Shown here in pieces: positions 43,693-54,789 of a stretch of DNA of 64,000 nt. Location: the NCBI GenBank assembly GCA_002682825.1, contig NOKP01000035.1, positions 124,001 through 188,000 on the forward strand, given 5' to 3'. The notes under the pieces are model-generated. The model had not been told where the DNA came from. It did not search any database and saw nothing but the letters and a program-made list of their open reading frames with translations. The translations under genes were made by a program, and so were the position numbers. Source of the stretch: Neonectria sp. B-13 (lineage: Eukaryota > Ascomycota > Sordariomycetes > Hypocreales > Nectriaceae). Numbering within the stretch: position 1 is the stretch's first letter; each line of letters begins with the position of its first letter.

Positions 43693-44949
43693 TCAGAACA
43701 CATTTTCTTGGACAAGACGGACAAGCTCTTCTTGGCTCTCAACCGCTGAGGCCATCAGCGGTACACTCAAGAACCGATGCCAGGTTGGCCCGAGATATTT
43801 GCAGATATCCTTGATTGAACGATTCCCAACTCCCACAACCCACCAGACGTTCTGGATCATCTTGATGAATACTGCGTAGTGCGCAATGATGACTAGGGCT
43901 CGTGGCTGCTTAGCGCGGGCCAATTCGATGAATTTGGCAGGCAGGTGGGTAAACCACGTAATAATGCGGAGAGTCATGGCTTCATCGATGCGATTTTGAA
44001 CGTTCTCATATAGAGAGCCGAGGTATTTGAGAGCTTCGTAATAGACCGGGACGTCGAGATAATCATCCTCATCAGGCTTAATGAGACTAACCATGGAAAT
44101 TAGCTGGTTGGGGATGGCAGCGGCAGCAGCTTCGAAGTCGATCTGCGGTCTATCAAAGAGAGGTCCAATGCCAGTCGACAGAATCGAAGGTACGCTGATC
44201 ATTTGGAACATGACACGTATGCCTCGCCAAATGATCATCCAATCAATGATATAAAGGTCATTTGCGTTGTCCTCTCGGAAATTCTGTGATGACAGTGCCG
44301 TTAGGAGTAAAGAATTCACCAAAAGCGCCGGGAAGGTTTCTGGCTTGGCCGCTTCAATTGCTCTGCGATAGCCTTCGAAGGACTGGGCACGATACGTAAG
44401 CGCTCGCTGCGGTACGCCCTGGTTCAAGTTTTGCAGATGGAGGCTAGCCAAAGCAAATAGCGAGTTCATGAGAAACGGGTTCTCGAAGGCGTATTGGACA
44501 ATGGTGGTCTGCATAACGTCCTTCTTGGAGTCTCGACGGCCTGGCTCAACGGAAAATGACTCGCTTGTGGCCGTTGTATAGAACCACAGAAGCTTCATGT
44601 CCACATCGTCTGTGGCCGTGGGTCGGAAGAGCGGCTCTTTGATAACGAGTGACAGCCCTGCTGAGTCTGACGACGAGGACGAGCTGTCAGAAGCAGCGGA
44701 GGGCGCAGGAGATCCTCTCGGGGTAGACGTATTGGACGACAGCCAAAAGTCGGTTGTCGGCGGATGCGATGGGTATTCGCACCGCGTCTTCCGTAGCGCA
44801 CACGACCGGCACGTCGGGCGAGCCTCATCGCATTTGACCTTGCGCTTCTTGCAGCTCATACATCCTGCACGAGACTTTTTATGAGGCCGTTTAGTGTGGT
44901 ACGGCTTGTCCACAAGCTCTTCGTCGTGCGGGGGCGCCGGGTCAGCCAT
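43693..44949 (-). CDS. Zn2Cys6 transcription factor, UPC2-like
   Basis: Single exon, 418 aa. The zinc cluster is close to the N-terminus: AGCMSCKKRKVKCDEARPTC, with Cys at 30, 33, 40, 47, 50 and 57 and a basic lead KRPHKKSR. A Ser/Asp-rich linker follows, then the regulatory domain with LLWFYTTATSESFS, NPFLMNSLFALASLHLQN and WMIIWRGIRVMFQ. This short architecture, with WFYTxT and LLAxSALHL-like blocks, is that of the fungal sterol-uptake-control (Upc2/Ecm22-like) family, where the C-terminal part senses a ligand; sterol control here is only inferred from the family. The start at 44949 is the only ATG before the cluster. Gene neighbours are remnants, so no target is suggested. Confidence 0.88.
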   Translation of the reverse strand: MADPAPPHDEELVDKPYHTKRPHKKSRAGCMSCKKRKVKCDEARPTCRSCALRKTRCEYPSHPPTTDFWLSSNTSTPRGSPAPSAASDSSSSSSDSAGLSLVIKEPLFRPTATDDVDMKLLWFYTTATSESFSVEPGRRDSKKDVMQTTIVQYAFENPFLMNSLFALASLHLQNLNQGVPQRALTYRAQSFEGYRRAIEAAKPETFPALLVNSLLLTALSSQNFREDNANDLYIIDWMIIWRGIRVMFQMISVPSILSTGIGPLFDRPQIDFEAAAAAIPNQLISMVSLIKPDEDDYLDVPVYYEALKYLGSLYENVQNRIDEAMTLRIITWFTHLPAKFIELARAKQPRALVIIAHYAVFIKMIQNVWWVVGVGNRSIKDICKYLGPTWHRFLSVPLMASAVESQEELVRLVQENVF

Positions 44950-45496
44950 GGGTCATGGAAGAAGTGTTTGCTGGTCAGCGATGAAGAGGAAGCGACGTCG
45001 CTGAAGATTACGAGAAGTACCACGTGAGTAGAGAGGATAGTAAGCGGCCATGAGCTTGTCACCAATGGCAGTTACGAAGAGCCGTCGAAAGTATTGCGCA
45101 AGTAGGTAAGCACGCATAATTGTCCCGCCCGTCAACCGATGACGACTACATAAGCCCTAGCGAAGCCCCACAGGACAAAGCGGCCAGAAGCGGCCGGATG
45201 CGGCCGATTGGACCTCAGTGCTAGCGGCACATGTTATGCTACTTTTTAAAAGGTTCTATAATCCAGTGAGACACAAAATGTCACAACGAGAAACCTGGTT
45301 TGGAGCGTGTAGTCGAGGCTGATCTGAGTTGATGACACCAACAGAGACAGATATATGTGGAGTAAATGCCCTGGTAGCCCGTAACCGACAAGATCAATGG
45401 TCAGAGCGTCGACTTTAGGTCAGCCCGTTTCCTAGCGGAGAGCGAAGCACGGCTTAGTAGAACCCTAATGCTCTATCAGATATCCTTAATATCTAG
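44950..45496. other. Intergenic, 0.5 kb
   Basis: The promoter of the UPC2-like regulator gene, with a short CGG-rich stretch near 45180-45210 (three GCGGCC words). No gene. Confidence 0.4.
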
Positions 45497-46124
45497 GACG
45501 ACAAGAACAACGCTGATAAGGTAGCTGGTCCTTTGCTGGAGGATGAGATCGACAACGGGCGCTCTGGATTCGAACAGGGCAATCGTTTCTCTGATGAGAG
45601 ATTGACGGATCTCAGAGCAGCAATGGTCTCTCTGGACCCCAACAAAATCCTGCAGGGCGTGGAGCAAACTGACGAAACTACGCGCGAGAACGACGCTGAT
45701 TCGACGACTGAATCTTTGCCGGATCATGAAAGCGATGACAAGTCCTTTGGATCTAAACAGGACGACGAGTCCTCTGACGAGGAGGAGGCTGGCGAAACCG
45801 AGAGCATCGACAGGTTTCCTAGATTTGACCAAGACCATTTCCACTTCGAAGCGTGCCAATTGACCAAGAGCCTCGAAGCCAAGCATGCAGCAGAAGTGCG
45901 GAGCTCGGCATTTTCGGCGAGTGTCGTTCGCCAGGAGTGGGAGGAGAACAGAGGGTCCAAGCGCTGGACCATCTCTGCAAATACGAGAACAATGCGAGCG
46001 GATTCAGGCAGAAGGGCGCCTGGGCCATTTGCTAGAACAAGGTGTCAAGGACGTTATGGATGAGAAAGAAGCCAACACCAGCTGGATGGAGCAATTACTT
46101 TTCAAGATGTTCGCCATTCTATGA
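45497..46124 (+). pseudogene. Remnant of an acidic, coiled protein gene
   Basis: A frame that begins right after a stop (45494-45496), with no ATG near its start, encodes an Asp/Glu-rich stretch (DDESSDEEEAGETESIDRF), then EACQLTKSLEAKH and VVRQEWEEN. Shortly after, the adjacent frame takes over with EQCERIQAEGRLGHLLEQGV and ends KDVMDEKEANTSWMEQLL at 46124. The second part reads like a genuine C-terminus, so the frames probably belonged together before an indel near 45950-45990. The domain is unknown. Base composition does not differ obviously from the neighbours. Confidence 0.35.
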
Positions 46125-46283
46125 ACCAAGCAGCAGATAGCCCATTGAAGGGTGATAGCTCACAGTAAACAATAAGTCACTTGCATAGCTATGAGACACA
46201 CAGCATTGATACAAATTCCCTTGTGTACCTAAATACAATTTGCCAAAATCTGTAATAATAACTACGAATATAGAACCTTCCCT

Positions 46284-48540
46284 TCAAGCTTCAAGGCACT
46301 TAAGAGCCTGAACCCGCTTATCAGCAAGCAGAAGCAGCCGCTCCATGGGAACCTTCTCTCCGCCCTTCAGCGAAAGCAACTGCGCAGACTTGATGAGGTT
46401 CTTAATCTCACGCCCATTGAGGCTCAACTCGGCCAGCTTATCCAGCGACTCGGTCGTGACGTCGAACCTGTGCCGACCAGCGCGCTCGATGAAGTTCTCC
46501 CAGACCTGGCGACGGGCTTCGCTGCTCAGGTGGTGGTAGGGCAGGAAGAGGTCGACGCGGGACTGGAAGGCGTGGTCGATGCTTGAGATGCGGTTCGTGG
46601 TCAGGAACAGGATGCCCTGGTAGTACTCCAGCTTCGTGAGGAAGATGGACACGAGCTCGTTTCGGGCCAGTGACTCGCTGGTTCGCTCGCCGAGGAACAC
46701 GTCCGCTTCGTCGAGGAGAAGCATGGCGTTCCACATCCGACAAAGCTCGAGGGCTCGCTCAAGCGCTGCCTCTACCTCAGCCGGCTGGATGCCCAAGTCA
46801 CCTGCGCTCATCGAGTACAGCGGCACCCGCGATCTCTCGGCGACAGCTTCCGCCGTGAATGTCTTGCCGACTCCAGGAGGTCCGAACATCAAGATAATCA
46901 GACCCCGGCCCTTGTCGGGAATGAAGTCATCAAAGTCCGACGTGGACAAGCTCTTGTTCTCAACAAAAGCCCAAGCCAGCTCCTTCTCTCCGCCGGGAAG
47001 AACAAGCTTATCGAACGCCTCGTCGTTCCAGATCATCTCCTTCAGGTCCGAAATGTGCAGCTCGCAGAAGCCCTTGGACTTGAGGTCGAATCCCTTGACC
47101 CACGGCGTCGTCATGAGCAGCTCGTCTTCAGACAGCGGCGTGAGATCCTGGGTACGTTCGGCTGGGCCCTTGGCAGCTGTTGCCGTCTCCACGGGCGCGA
47201 CGGTGAAATTTGTTTCGTACGCCGTTTCGGACATGCATGCATCGTCGTCTTCGTCCTCGACGTCGTCTGAGTCTTCCGCGACTTCGCCGCTAAGGGGTCG
47301 GAGCTTCGGCTTCATGATGTTGCAGATGCGGTAGTACGCGTATGCGTCAACGCAGACCTTTCCAGTGACCTATTGCCTGTGTTAAATTTACCTGAATCGG
47401 AATCGGCTTGAAGCAAACTTACTATGCGTTGCTCGGGCTTTTCCGTCTCCAGGAGGATCTTGGTTCCATTCGCCACAACAAAGTGATATCCACGCAGTCT
47501 CTCAAACTTGCGACCTCTCTCAATCATGGTGGCCTTGATCTTTTCAACGTCACTGGTGAATGAAAGTGGGTAGACGGGGAGAGCAGTGACTCTTCTGAAG
47601 CCCTCAAAGTCCCAAATGGTGAGGGTGGTGGTCGTCCAGCCGCACTTCTCGCCGTTCCAGTCCACGTACTCCATGTCGATGACCCATCCTGCCGGGTTGC
47701 AGCGGTCTTCAGGGCGCTTCTTGTACTTGACCACTCTGCAGATGGTGTCGATTCCGTAGAACTTGGTCACGACGATGGAGCTGGGCGGGAAGATCTGCCA
47801 CACATTCTCGAAGCTGACCTTGCCTGTCTGCTTAGTCCGAGCCAGCGAGACCACAGAAGACGCGAGGATTGGGGTCAAAAAAGCAAGCAGAGCCGAAGAC
47901 GCGTTTCTGGCTGGGCCTGGCGTGGCATTGCCATGGTACTCCTTCAATGCCTCCCAGCGATGGACCAAAGGCATGAAGGGTGGCTCAAAGGTCCAGTTCT
48001 GGAGCTCCAAGTCTAGATCCTGGTACTTGGCAAGGACTGTTCCAAGAACACCCCGCATGGCAGTATCGTGGACGGTGATGGACTGTGTGACCCAATGCTT
48101 GTTGACGTAAACATGGCGATGAACGATGGGGACGGAGGAGCAACGCTTGTTCAAGTTCAGCTCGTCGTCGTCGACATTGTCGAATTCGCTCCAACGAGTG
48201 GGGCACGAGTTGTACTGGCACTTGTGTTGGTACCAGTTGCTGATGAGTCTCGACGACGAGTATCCTAGCTTCGAGGCCTCATCGGAACCGGTGCTATTCA
48301 TGGCCAGCGGCTTGATGTCAACGACACCGCGGAGGACTTCGACGAGCTCATCGTTCGAGCTCTCCTTGACGGTTTGGACGTCCGTCTCGGATTCTGATTC
48401 ACTGGAGCCCTCGTCATAGCATCTGTCTAAAACAACAGTCAGTACATAGCCTTTGTATGGGGGAATCATTGGGGCTGGGCTGTTGGGGAGGGGAGGGGAC
48501 TGGTGGGCTAACCTCTCGTAGCACTGCGTTCTCTGGGCAT
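46284..48540 (-). CDS. AAA-family ATPase (large fungal type)
   Basis: Three exons: 48540-48513, 48426-47423 and 47369-46284; 705 aa. The middle junction reads EQRI-VTGKVCVDAYAYY, in frame. The N-terminal half is the non-catalytic region common to these fungal ATPases (SFENVWQIFPPSSIV, YVDWNGEKCGW). The AAA module has Walker A GPPGVGKT at about 507-514, Walker B LLLDEAD at about 561-567, sensor-1-like FLTTNR and an arginine-finger region AFQSRVDLFLPY. Family members are thought to remodel proteins; no specific partner is known. I choose the ATG at 48540 (MPRERSATR) because the in-frame ATG at 48697 lies only 4 bp after a TATA box and would miss splicing of a GTTAGC...TTTTAG intron. Confidence 0.87.
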
Positions 48541-48700
48541 TGCGATGATATCTAGGTGCGAGGTCTGGTGCGACAGACGGAAGAGAGAATGGACGGTTCA
48601 ACGGATTGTGGTGAGTCAAGCAGATGAAGCTAGAATAGTGAATTGATTGGAACTTGGTGAACTCAGTGGGAGCAATGAAGCAGACTGCTTGCCCCATCCC

Positions 48701-48707
48701 TTATATA
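48701..48707 (-). promoter_or_regulatory. TATA box of the AAA ATPase gene
   Basis: TATATAA on the minus strand, about 160 bp upstream of the chosen start at 48540. The transcription start should fall downstream of 48697, which argues against that ATG. Confidence 0.5.
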
Positions 48708-50218
48708 CACTGTCAAATAGCAATGGAACAGACGCCAACCTTGGAGCCTGAGGCCAACGTGCATGGAAGCCTAGAGCCAAGCCTTCTTGTACTGGCTGGT
48801 TAATTACCACTTGTTAGTTACACCGTGAACATCTTCACAAGTGATGAGTCTTACCGTCTCATGGTGGTGGCCGTGGGAAGGATTTTGAGGCTCCGGAATA
48901 TCTAGGCAGCAAAGCCCCACAGTCCGGGGTCCAACCACAGCAATTCCACCTGCATCATTCTGGAGTGTTTGGAGCGCCTTGTTGCCTTACACTTGTTGCA
49001 AGGATGCCATTTCTCTAATTAGATAGTTCGCTTGTGGAGGACTGCTTGGTTTGGTGGCTGCCATATCAAGAAACCGCCGAGGGATCGTTCTACATCGCAA
49101 CGCCATGTGGGGGGGCCGTGTCCTAGGTATGAGGTGTTTAGCCGACAATCATTCATAATTCACAAGACATCAGTGTACCTTGTTATGTTCTGTCCGTTAT
49201 CAGTGGGGCATCATGTGTGAGTAGCTAGCATGGGTAGTGATATGTAGGCCAATGATTATCACCACACTCGCGAGAGGTCCAGGCAGCCAAGCTACCCTAG
49301 AGCTTCCCCCAGAAGTGTCAGCACAGGACTCAACCATACATCTCCACAACCAACCACGATGCAGTCCATTGCCGCCGCGAGGATATTGAAGCTATGACTG
49401 AAAATTCCACTATCCCGCGCCTGCTTCTGAGGGAACGCTCTATTCCTCACTCAACGTCTTATCTCCAGTGTTTACCTATGGTAGGATTTCCCCACGCATA
49501 TTCTTTAGCTTCACATCAGCATATTTCCGCTGAGGTGCAAGTTGCTCATTCCGCGTTCAAAGTAGACTAAATCCAAGCAGGCTCATGGATATTTCGTAGT
49601 AACTTACCTCATTTTGTTATTATCATAATATCCATGCAGACAATCAATCCCAGCCAAGATATTAGGAGCATCAATTTTATGAATAAACTCTTCGGGAAGT
49701 CGACTTCGTGTTAAAGACATGACTGAATTTCAAGCATACTTAAGACGAGCCATTCTCAGAAGAATAACGTTAACTCCACTGGTAGTCACCTCTTCACTCG
49801 CGCAGTGCTTTGACGACATCTCCGCAACTCCGCAACCCCGCCCCAGTTCTCAGCAAGGTCTCTCGTAAAAACCCCAATGAGATCTTTACGGTCTAATAGT
49901 TCCTCCGAGAAGGATTGCGATCCAAGGAAATAGCCAATACTGACGGCTATCGGAGCATCATATGTCCTTGTCTAACGTTAATTAATCCATCTCGGCTGCG
50001 TATCTCACCGTGTCGGAGAAACTGTCCACGCCGCCATATTACTTTTTGAACTTGATATGTGGAATTTTGAACTAGTTGCACTCTTAACGGAGCCGTGCTA
50101 GATGACGTTATGGGCTTAAGGATACCGTTGAGACTCACTAAGATGATTACTAAAGCTTTGTCGACATCTTCATGCTGCTGACATACGTTGTTTTGGAAAT
50201 TCGGGGTTCTTCGTCAAG
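48708..50218. other. Intergenic, 1.5 kb, between divergent genes
   Basis: Promoter regions of the ATPase and the lipase. No supported coding frame, RNA gene or repeat was recognised. Confidence 0.4.
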
Positions 50219-50224
50219 TATAAA
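50219..50224 (+). promoter_or_regulatory. TATA box of the secretory lipase gene
   Basis: TATAAA lies 85 bp upstream of the start at 50309. Confidence 0.5.
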
Positions 50225-50308
50225 CAAGTTAACCGCGCTAGGTGTTTCTCACTTCTCTCGGCTATCTATCACTTATCAACGCTTGATCTATCCAACTAAA
50301 TCTCGGCC

Positions 50309-51787
50309 ATGGTGAACTTTTTACAACAGTTCCTCGTGCCAGCCTGGGCCATAGCCGCTCAAGCGCAACAGATCCCCTCGGCTGTGCCCTTCTCAACAGG
50401 GTTCAACTCTTCCTTCTCCCTCTCCACTTCTCAGATTGAAGCCGCTGGACTGTCCGACACAGTAGCATCTAGTATCAACGCCATCATCAACTTTGATAGA
50501 TCGAACCTCGCCAACGGTGGACCAAGACAGGATGACTTTTACACTCTTCCATCCGCAAAAGCAACCCAAAAACCCGGGCAGGTTCTCAAAGTGCAGCAAG
50601 TGACGGATCCCGCACCTTTCGGTATCGCGCCTGGGTCTTCCCTTAGTAGAATCCTATATACCACCCGGGACTTCAATGGCACCATTGTTCCAGCGAGTGC
50701 CTTCATTTTGTGGCCTTACATACCTCGTCAGTTCCACGGTGAGCCCGAGCGCAAGGCACCCGCAATTCTCTGGGCCCACGGTACATCCGGTTACTCTGCC
50801 GACAGCGGACCATCTTCATACCGGAATCTCTACTATGAGAACGTTATGCCACTGTCTCTCGTGCAAGCTGGGTACGCCGTTGTTGCCCCAGACTACGCAG
50901 GGCTCGGCCTAGGACAGTCATGGGATGGAAGCACGATTCCGCATCAGTACTTCGCCACGTCGGCTGGTGGTCAGGACACACTCTATGCTATGGAAGCTGC
51001 CCTCGAAGCGTTTGAGGAGCGGCTGAGTGGGAAGTTTGCCATCGCCGGACACAGCCAAGGCGGTGGTGTAGCGTGGAGCGCGGCTGAGCTCCTTGCCTCG
51101 GGTAATATCACAAGCGGGCATAACGAGTTCAAGGGATTGAAGAAGCGATACGTGGGAACAATATCATTCGCACCTGTTACTTCGGTATTGGCAGGTTCAG
51201 CCTTCACCACCATTGCCGCAGCTATCCACTTATCCAGCATCTTCCCCGATTTCACGCTCGGCCAATGGCTGCGCCCGTTGGCCATCGCCAGAACAAAGCT
51301 CCTCAGTACACTCCAAGGAAGCACTGCTGTAGCGCAGAGACTCTTCCTGACGGAGTCTGACGATGTTCTTTTGAAGCCAGATTGGTACAACTCGTCGTAT
51401 CATGCCCGCGCGTTTGAGAAGCTAGGCAACGTTGGCAGGCGGCCATTCGCAGGTCCCATGTTAGTGGTTCAAGGCTCGAAAGACGTCTTCGTTGCGGCAT
51501 CTGGCACAAATGAGACCGCGGCGGCGACTTGTGACTTGCAACCTGGCGGTGATCTGGAGTACATGTTCGTCGACAACGTGGGACACACTCCGGTCGTCTC
51601 AGCGGTGAGACTGCTGTGGATGAACTGGTTGGAGGAGAGATTCAGCGGCAAGAAGGCCAAAGGAGGGTGTAAACAAGCTTCGGTGACGGGATGGCTGGGT
51701 GACGGTGCGCATTTTATGGGAAGCAATGCATATTCTCAGTGGGCTGGAGCTGCGGAGTACACGTACCAGAATGCCGGAGCAGTATGA
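50309..51787 (+). CDS. Secretory lipase-type alpha/beta hydrolase
   Basis: Single exon, 492 aa. A hydrophobic N-terminus ending around AQAQ (about residue 20) is the probable signal peptide. The sequence has the secretory lipase (LIP, Candida lipase A-like) order: APAILWAHGTSGYS (oxyanion region), AGYAVVAPDYAGLG, then the nucleophile elbow GHSQGGG at 247-253 with Ser249. The acid is expected in MLVVQGSKDVFV and the histidine in VDNVGHTPV. Several N-glycosylation sites occur. Such enzymes hydrolyse acylglycerols or other esters outside the cell. The C-terminal extension with GWLGDGAHFMGSNAYSQW has no known role. Confidence 0.87.
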   Translation: MVNFLQQFLVPAWAIAAQAQQIPSAVPFSTGFNSSFSLSTSQIEAAGLSDTVASSINAIINFDRSNLANGGPRQDDFYTLPSAKATQKPGQVLKVQQVTDPAPFGIAPGSSLSRILYTTRDFNGTIVPASAFILWPYIPRQFHGEPERKAPAILWAHGTSGYSADSGPSSYRNLYYENVMPLSLVQAGYAVVAPDYAGLGLGQSWDGSTIPHQYFATSAGGQDTLYAMEAALEAFEERLSGKFAIAGHSQGGGVAWSAAELLASGNITSGHNEFKGLKKRYVGTISFAPVTSVLAGSAFTTIAAAIHLSSIFPDFTLGQWLRPLAIARTKLLSTLQGSTAVAQRLFLTESDDVLLKPDWYNSSYHARAFEKLGNVGRRPFAGPMLVVQGSKDVFVAASGTNETAAATCDLQPGGDLEYMFVDNVGHTPVVSAVRLLWMNWLEERFSGKKAKGGCKQASVTGWLGDGAHFMGSNAYSQWAGAAEYTYQNAGAV

Positions 51788-52136
51788 TCTAGATACTCGG
51801 ACAAAGAGTGGAAGATCAAGTCAATTGGCATGAAAGACGTCAAGTCTCTAAATCAGTAGCATGGCCGTTACCATGGAATAGTTGCGAAAATTCTTCAAAC
51901 ACAAGCCCAGACTATCAATGTTGTCCGTGTGTAATCATCTCATATCCTACGCACATGCTAGCTATCTTGTGATAAACCAACTGTTTCTTTAACTCGCAGG
52001 CATAAGGTGTCCTATCTGAGAAAGACGACGATGAACTGACACGAGACCCAGTGATATGTGACCCATCCATAACCAAAAGCAATAATTCTAGCATATTGCC
52101 GTGGTAGAAGCCATGAAGAACCCACACATGAAATAA
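51788..52136. other. Short intergenic region between convergent genes
   Basis: 3' flanks of the lipase and HET genes; nothing else seen. Confidence 0.4.
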
Positions 52137-54008
52137 TTAAACAAGTATAATATCCTCAAACTGATGCTGCAAAGATGCAACCACTTCACCAACCATCGCC
52201 TGGTCAACAAAAGCATCCCCCAGGAATTCAAACACCGATGCACCACTATGCTGGGACGACGGAACACTTCTCAAAACATACGGGACCTTCCCTCCAGAAA
52301 GAATGGCAACAACATCACCTATCTGTGCCGACTCAGGCCCAAAGCCTAGTCGCCCATCCTCCGTCATGAAGAAGCGTCTAGCCAAAGAGGTAGTCTGGAC
52401 CAAAAAGTCGAACTCCCGTGCGTTCTCCCTCGCCCCCGGTGGCAAGGACGTTGATTCCTTGTGAGTAAACCACGAGTACCAGGTGTGGTACGCCCCGGAG
52501 TACTCGCATGAATCACCAGTCCATTGCTGGAGGTTGAGGTTGCCGCAGAGTGATCGTTGGAAAGCCCATTCGCGCTTGGCCTCGTCTGATGCTCCGTTGG
52601 GGGTTTGGGGATCTGGATCTGAGGGCAGCCCAGCAAGTTTGCGCCATGTGTCTAGAAGAACCTTGCCGCCGGTTGTTGAGTTGGGACCGGGATAGCCAGG
52701 GGCAGTAGATGCGATCTTGGTGATCTGGAAACCACGAGTCATAACCGAGCCTGAGTCGGTGAGCTTCCATACGGGTTTTGTATCACCTGCAGCACTGAAG
52801 TGGCGCATGTGAGTCATCCGCTCCCTATAAACAAGGTGATAGGGATCATCCATGGCAGCATCCCAATCGGGAACCCAGCTGGGTAGCCCAGTCGTCCGCT
52901 GCTGGACTGCTGAACTGCGTAGTACGTGGCTCAACACGTCTAACGTTTGAGACGTGTCGATAACTGCTATGGCTAGGTTGCGGTATACCAGCGCCGTTGA
53001 CGCTGCGTAGTCTGTCGGTACCAAGCTTTGCGGCTTCTCCCCGCCCTTGACGTGCAGCCCCGAGATTCCAAACACTCTGTCACGCGGGTCGGTGCAGTGC
53101 CTGGTCCGGAACAGGCTGATGGCTCCCAGAACATCCAAGATACCGAACGTGTCCGTGTCAGTGAGATAATTCAGGTTGCTCATCCGAAGCGTAGCGGCGA
53201 ACAAAGACAAGCCTCCATGAGCTTTGCTGGGGTAATCCAGAAACCCACGCGCATTGCCGTCCGCAGCTCGACGTGCAGCCCAGCAGCATTTGCTCTCGTG
53301 GTTAGCCAGACTGAGGAACGCTTGTGCCACGACCTTGGCATCTATCTTGCGGCTGCCGCATTGGAAAACGACCTGTTCCGCCAGGGCGTACTCCTGCACG
53401 GTCCAGACTCTGGTCCACCACGGTGCGGCGAAGAAGGCAATCAGGGAGTCTCGTAGGGCCTCGGAGCTAGCGGTCAGGCCATCGACTGTGATGTGCGGCA
53501 TGAGGGACGGTTCGTAGTGCAGCTGCGAGTTCCCCGCGGCTTCTTCTAGAAACCCAAGCCCAGTGTCGAAGGGTGCGGATAAAGGAGAAAGAAAGGCGAG
53601 CACGTATGAGGCGCGGGAGTATATGTCGCCCATCAAGCCGACTTGGGCAGCACGCTCGTTCAAATCCTGCTGGTTAATGCACAATGCATCGATCCAGAGC
53701 AGTTGGTCGAAGTTGGAAGACGATAGGCATTGCAGGACTGCGTGGAGATTCCTGGTTGCCAGGATGGTGTGTTTGCCAACGTCTAGTGGTAAAGTATCCT
53801 TCAGGTCGCCCCAGACATACGAAAGCGCAACAAAGCTTGGAAGAGCAGGGTCTGTCAACAAGACTCGTTGAAACGTTATGCTTATCTGAGGGATTTGTGT
53901 CGTCTTTCTCACGTCAATGTCAGTGCCGAGGCTTTAGGTGCATATGGGTTTCACCTTGTCAACGCCTAGACGAAGGAGACGGATCTCGTTCTGCTGCAGA
54001 ATAGTCAT
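52137..54008 (-). CDS. HET-domain (heterokaryon incompatibility) protein
   Basis: Two exons, 54008-53955 and 53903-52137; 606 aa. The short first exon gives MTILQQNEIRLLRLGVDK; the intron is 51 bp. The three HET blocks are present: PSFVALSYVWGD, LLWIDALCINQQDLNERAAQV followed by MGDIYSRASYVLAFLSP, and PWWTRVWTVQEYALA. A long C-terminal region contains CTDPRDRVFGISGL, typical of stand-alone HET proteins. The domain triggers growth arrest or cell death when activated in allorecognition. A CAG acceptor 18 bp further in (exon 2 from 53885) is an alternative that would remove six residues. The gene is intact, unlike the NLR genes in this window. Confidence 0.88.
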
Positions 54009-54116
54009 TGCCACTGTAAATGGCCACGTCGTGGCCTGATAAAACCGGACTGCGCACTTTCGGCAAATTCGCTTGGGTGTTGAACCCACTGGATCAAACA
54101 CTCCATTACGTCATCA

Positions 54117-54310
54117 GGCCATGGAACGCACTGCAGATTCATGCTCCTCCAGCGAAGCTTCAACTTCCAGTCAAAGATCGCCTCGGTTCTCACCAGAGTC
54201 ATTGTCCAACAGGCCATCTACCCGCCAGTTGTCAACACCTACTTCTTCCCCACACAGTCTTTGCTCTCTGGCGCCTCCATTGACGGCACATTGGACCGGT
54301 GCAACATCAC
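54117..54310 (+). pseudogene. Fragment of an Mpv17/PMP22-type membrane protein gene
   Basis: In one frame the sequence reads FMLLQRSFNFQSKIASVLTR, then VIVQQAIYPPVVNTYFFPTQ, then LLSGASIDGTLDRCNIT. This resembles the middle of Mpv17/PMP22 proteins (a loop, then a conserved helix with an R-V-x-x-Q-Q-type start, a PV turn and a following acidic loop). Neither the first helices nor the WPxxQ C-terminal motif can be found, and the frame then runs into unrelated sequence. It is therefore a truncated copy, lying head to head with the HET gene. Similarity is judged by eye. Confidence 0.4.
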
Positions 54311-54789
54311 GCCGCAGGCCGGCACAATAGTGGGGTTGGTGCAGAACTATTACCCACCAGGAAATGACCTCGTGAGTTTCCGTAGTATGACTTTATACTG
54401 CACAGGAGAGCCCAAGGATGCGCTTGCAATTCAACTTAACAGGCTGGGGGTAGGCGTCGTATCAGAGGACCTAGGTTCGGACTTGGAATCGAACCGTATA
54501 CCGGAGAAAACATTCTTGTTCGGACTTAGAATTGAACCGTGCACCGTACATCCTGATTGAGACAAGCCAACACATGAACGATTTGAAGATTGCGTCTTCA
54601 TCAGGGGGAACTTGGTATGGAGTTGTGATTGAACCGTTCGCCACGCTTGTGAGAACGGTCCGGACACTCTGTAAATTCCGAAGTGCGAGTTGTCAAGCCC
54701 AAGGAATATAAATCAACATTCTCCCGCTTTATTTTACATTTAGGAGCCCAATTCCAGAACCTCATTCTGGCCAAGCAGATTCAATCAAG
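54311..54789. other. Intergenic, 0.5 kb
   Basis: The upstream region of the cupin gene. A loosely repeated motif (GGACCTAGGTTCGGACTT and a similar CGGACTTAGAATTGAACC) occurs near 54467-54540. No gene. Confidence 0.4.

Noticed and set aside
48541..48697. Upstream start for the AAA ATPase
   Set aside because: It lies 4 bp after the TATA box, and the sequence in between reads as an intron with clean borders.
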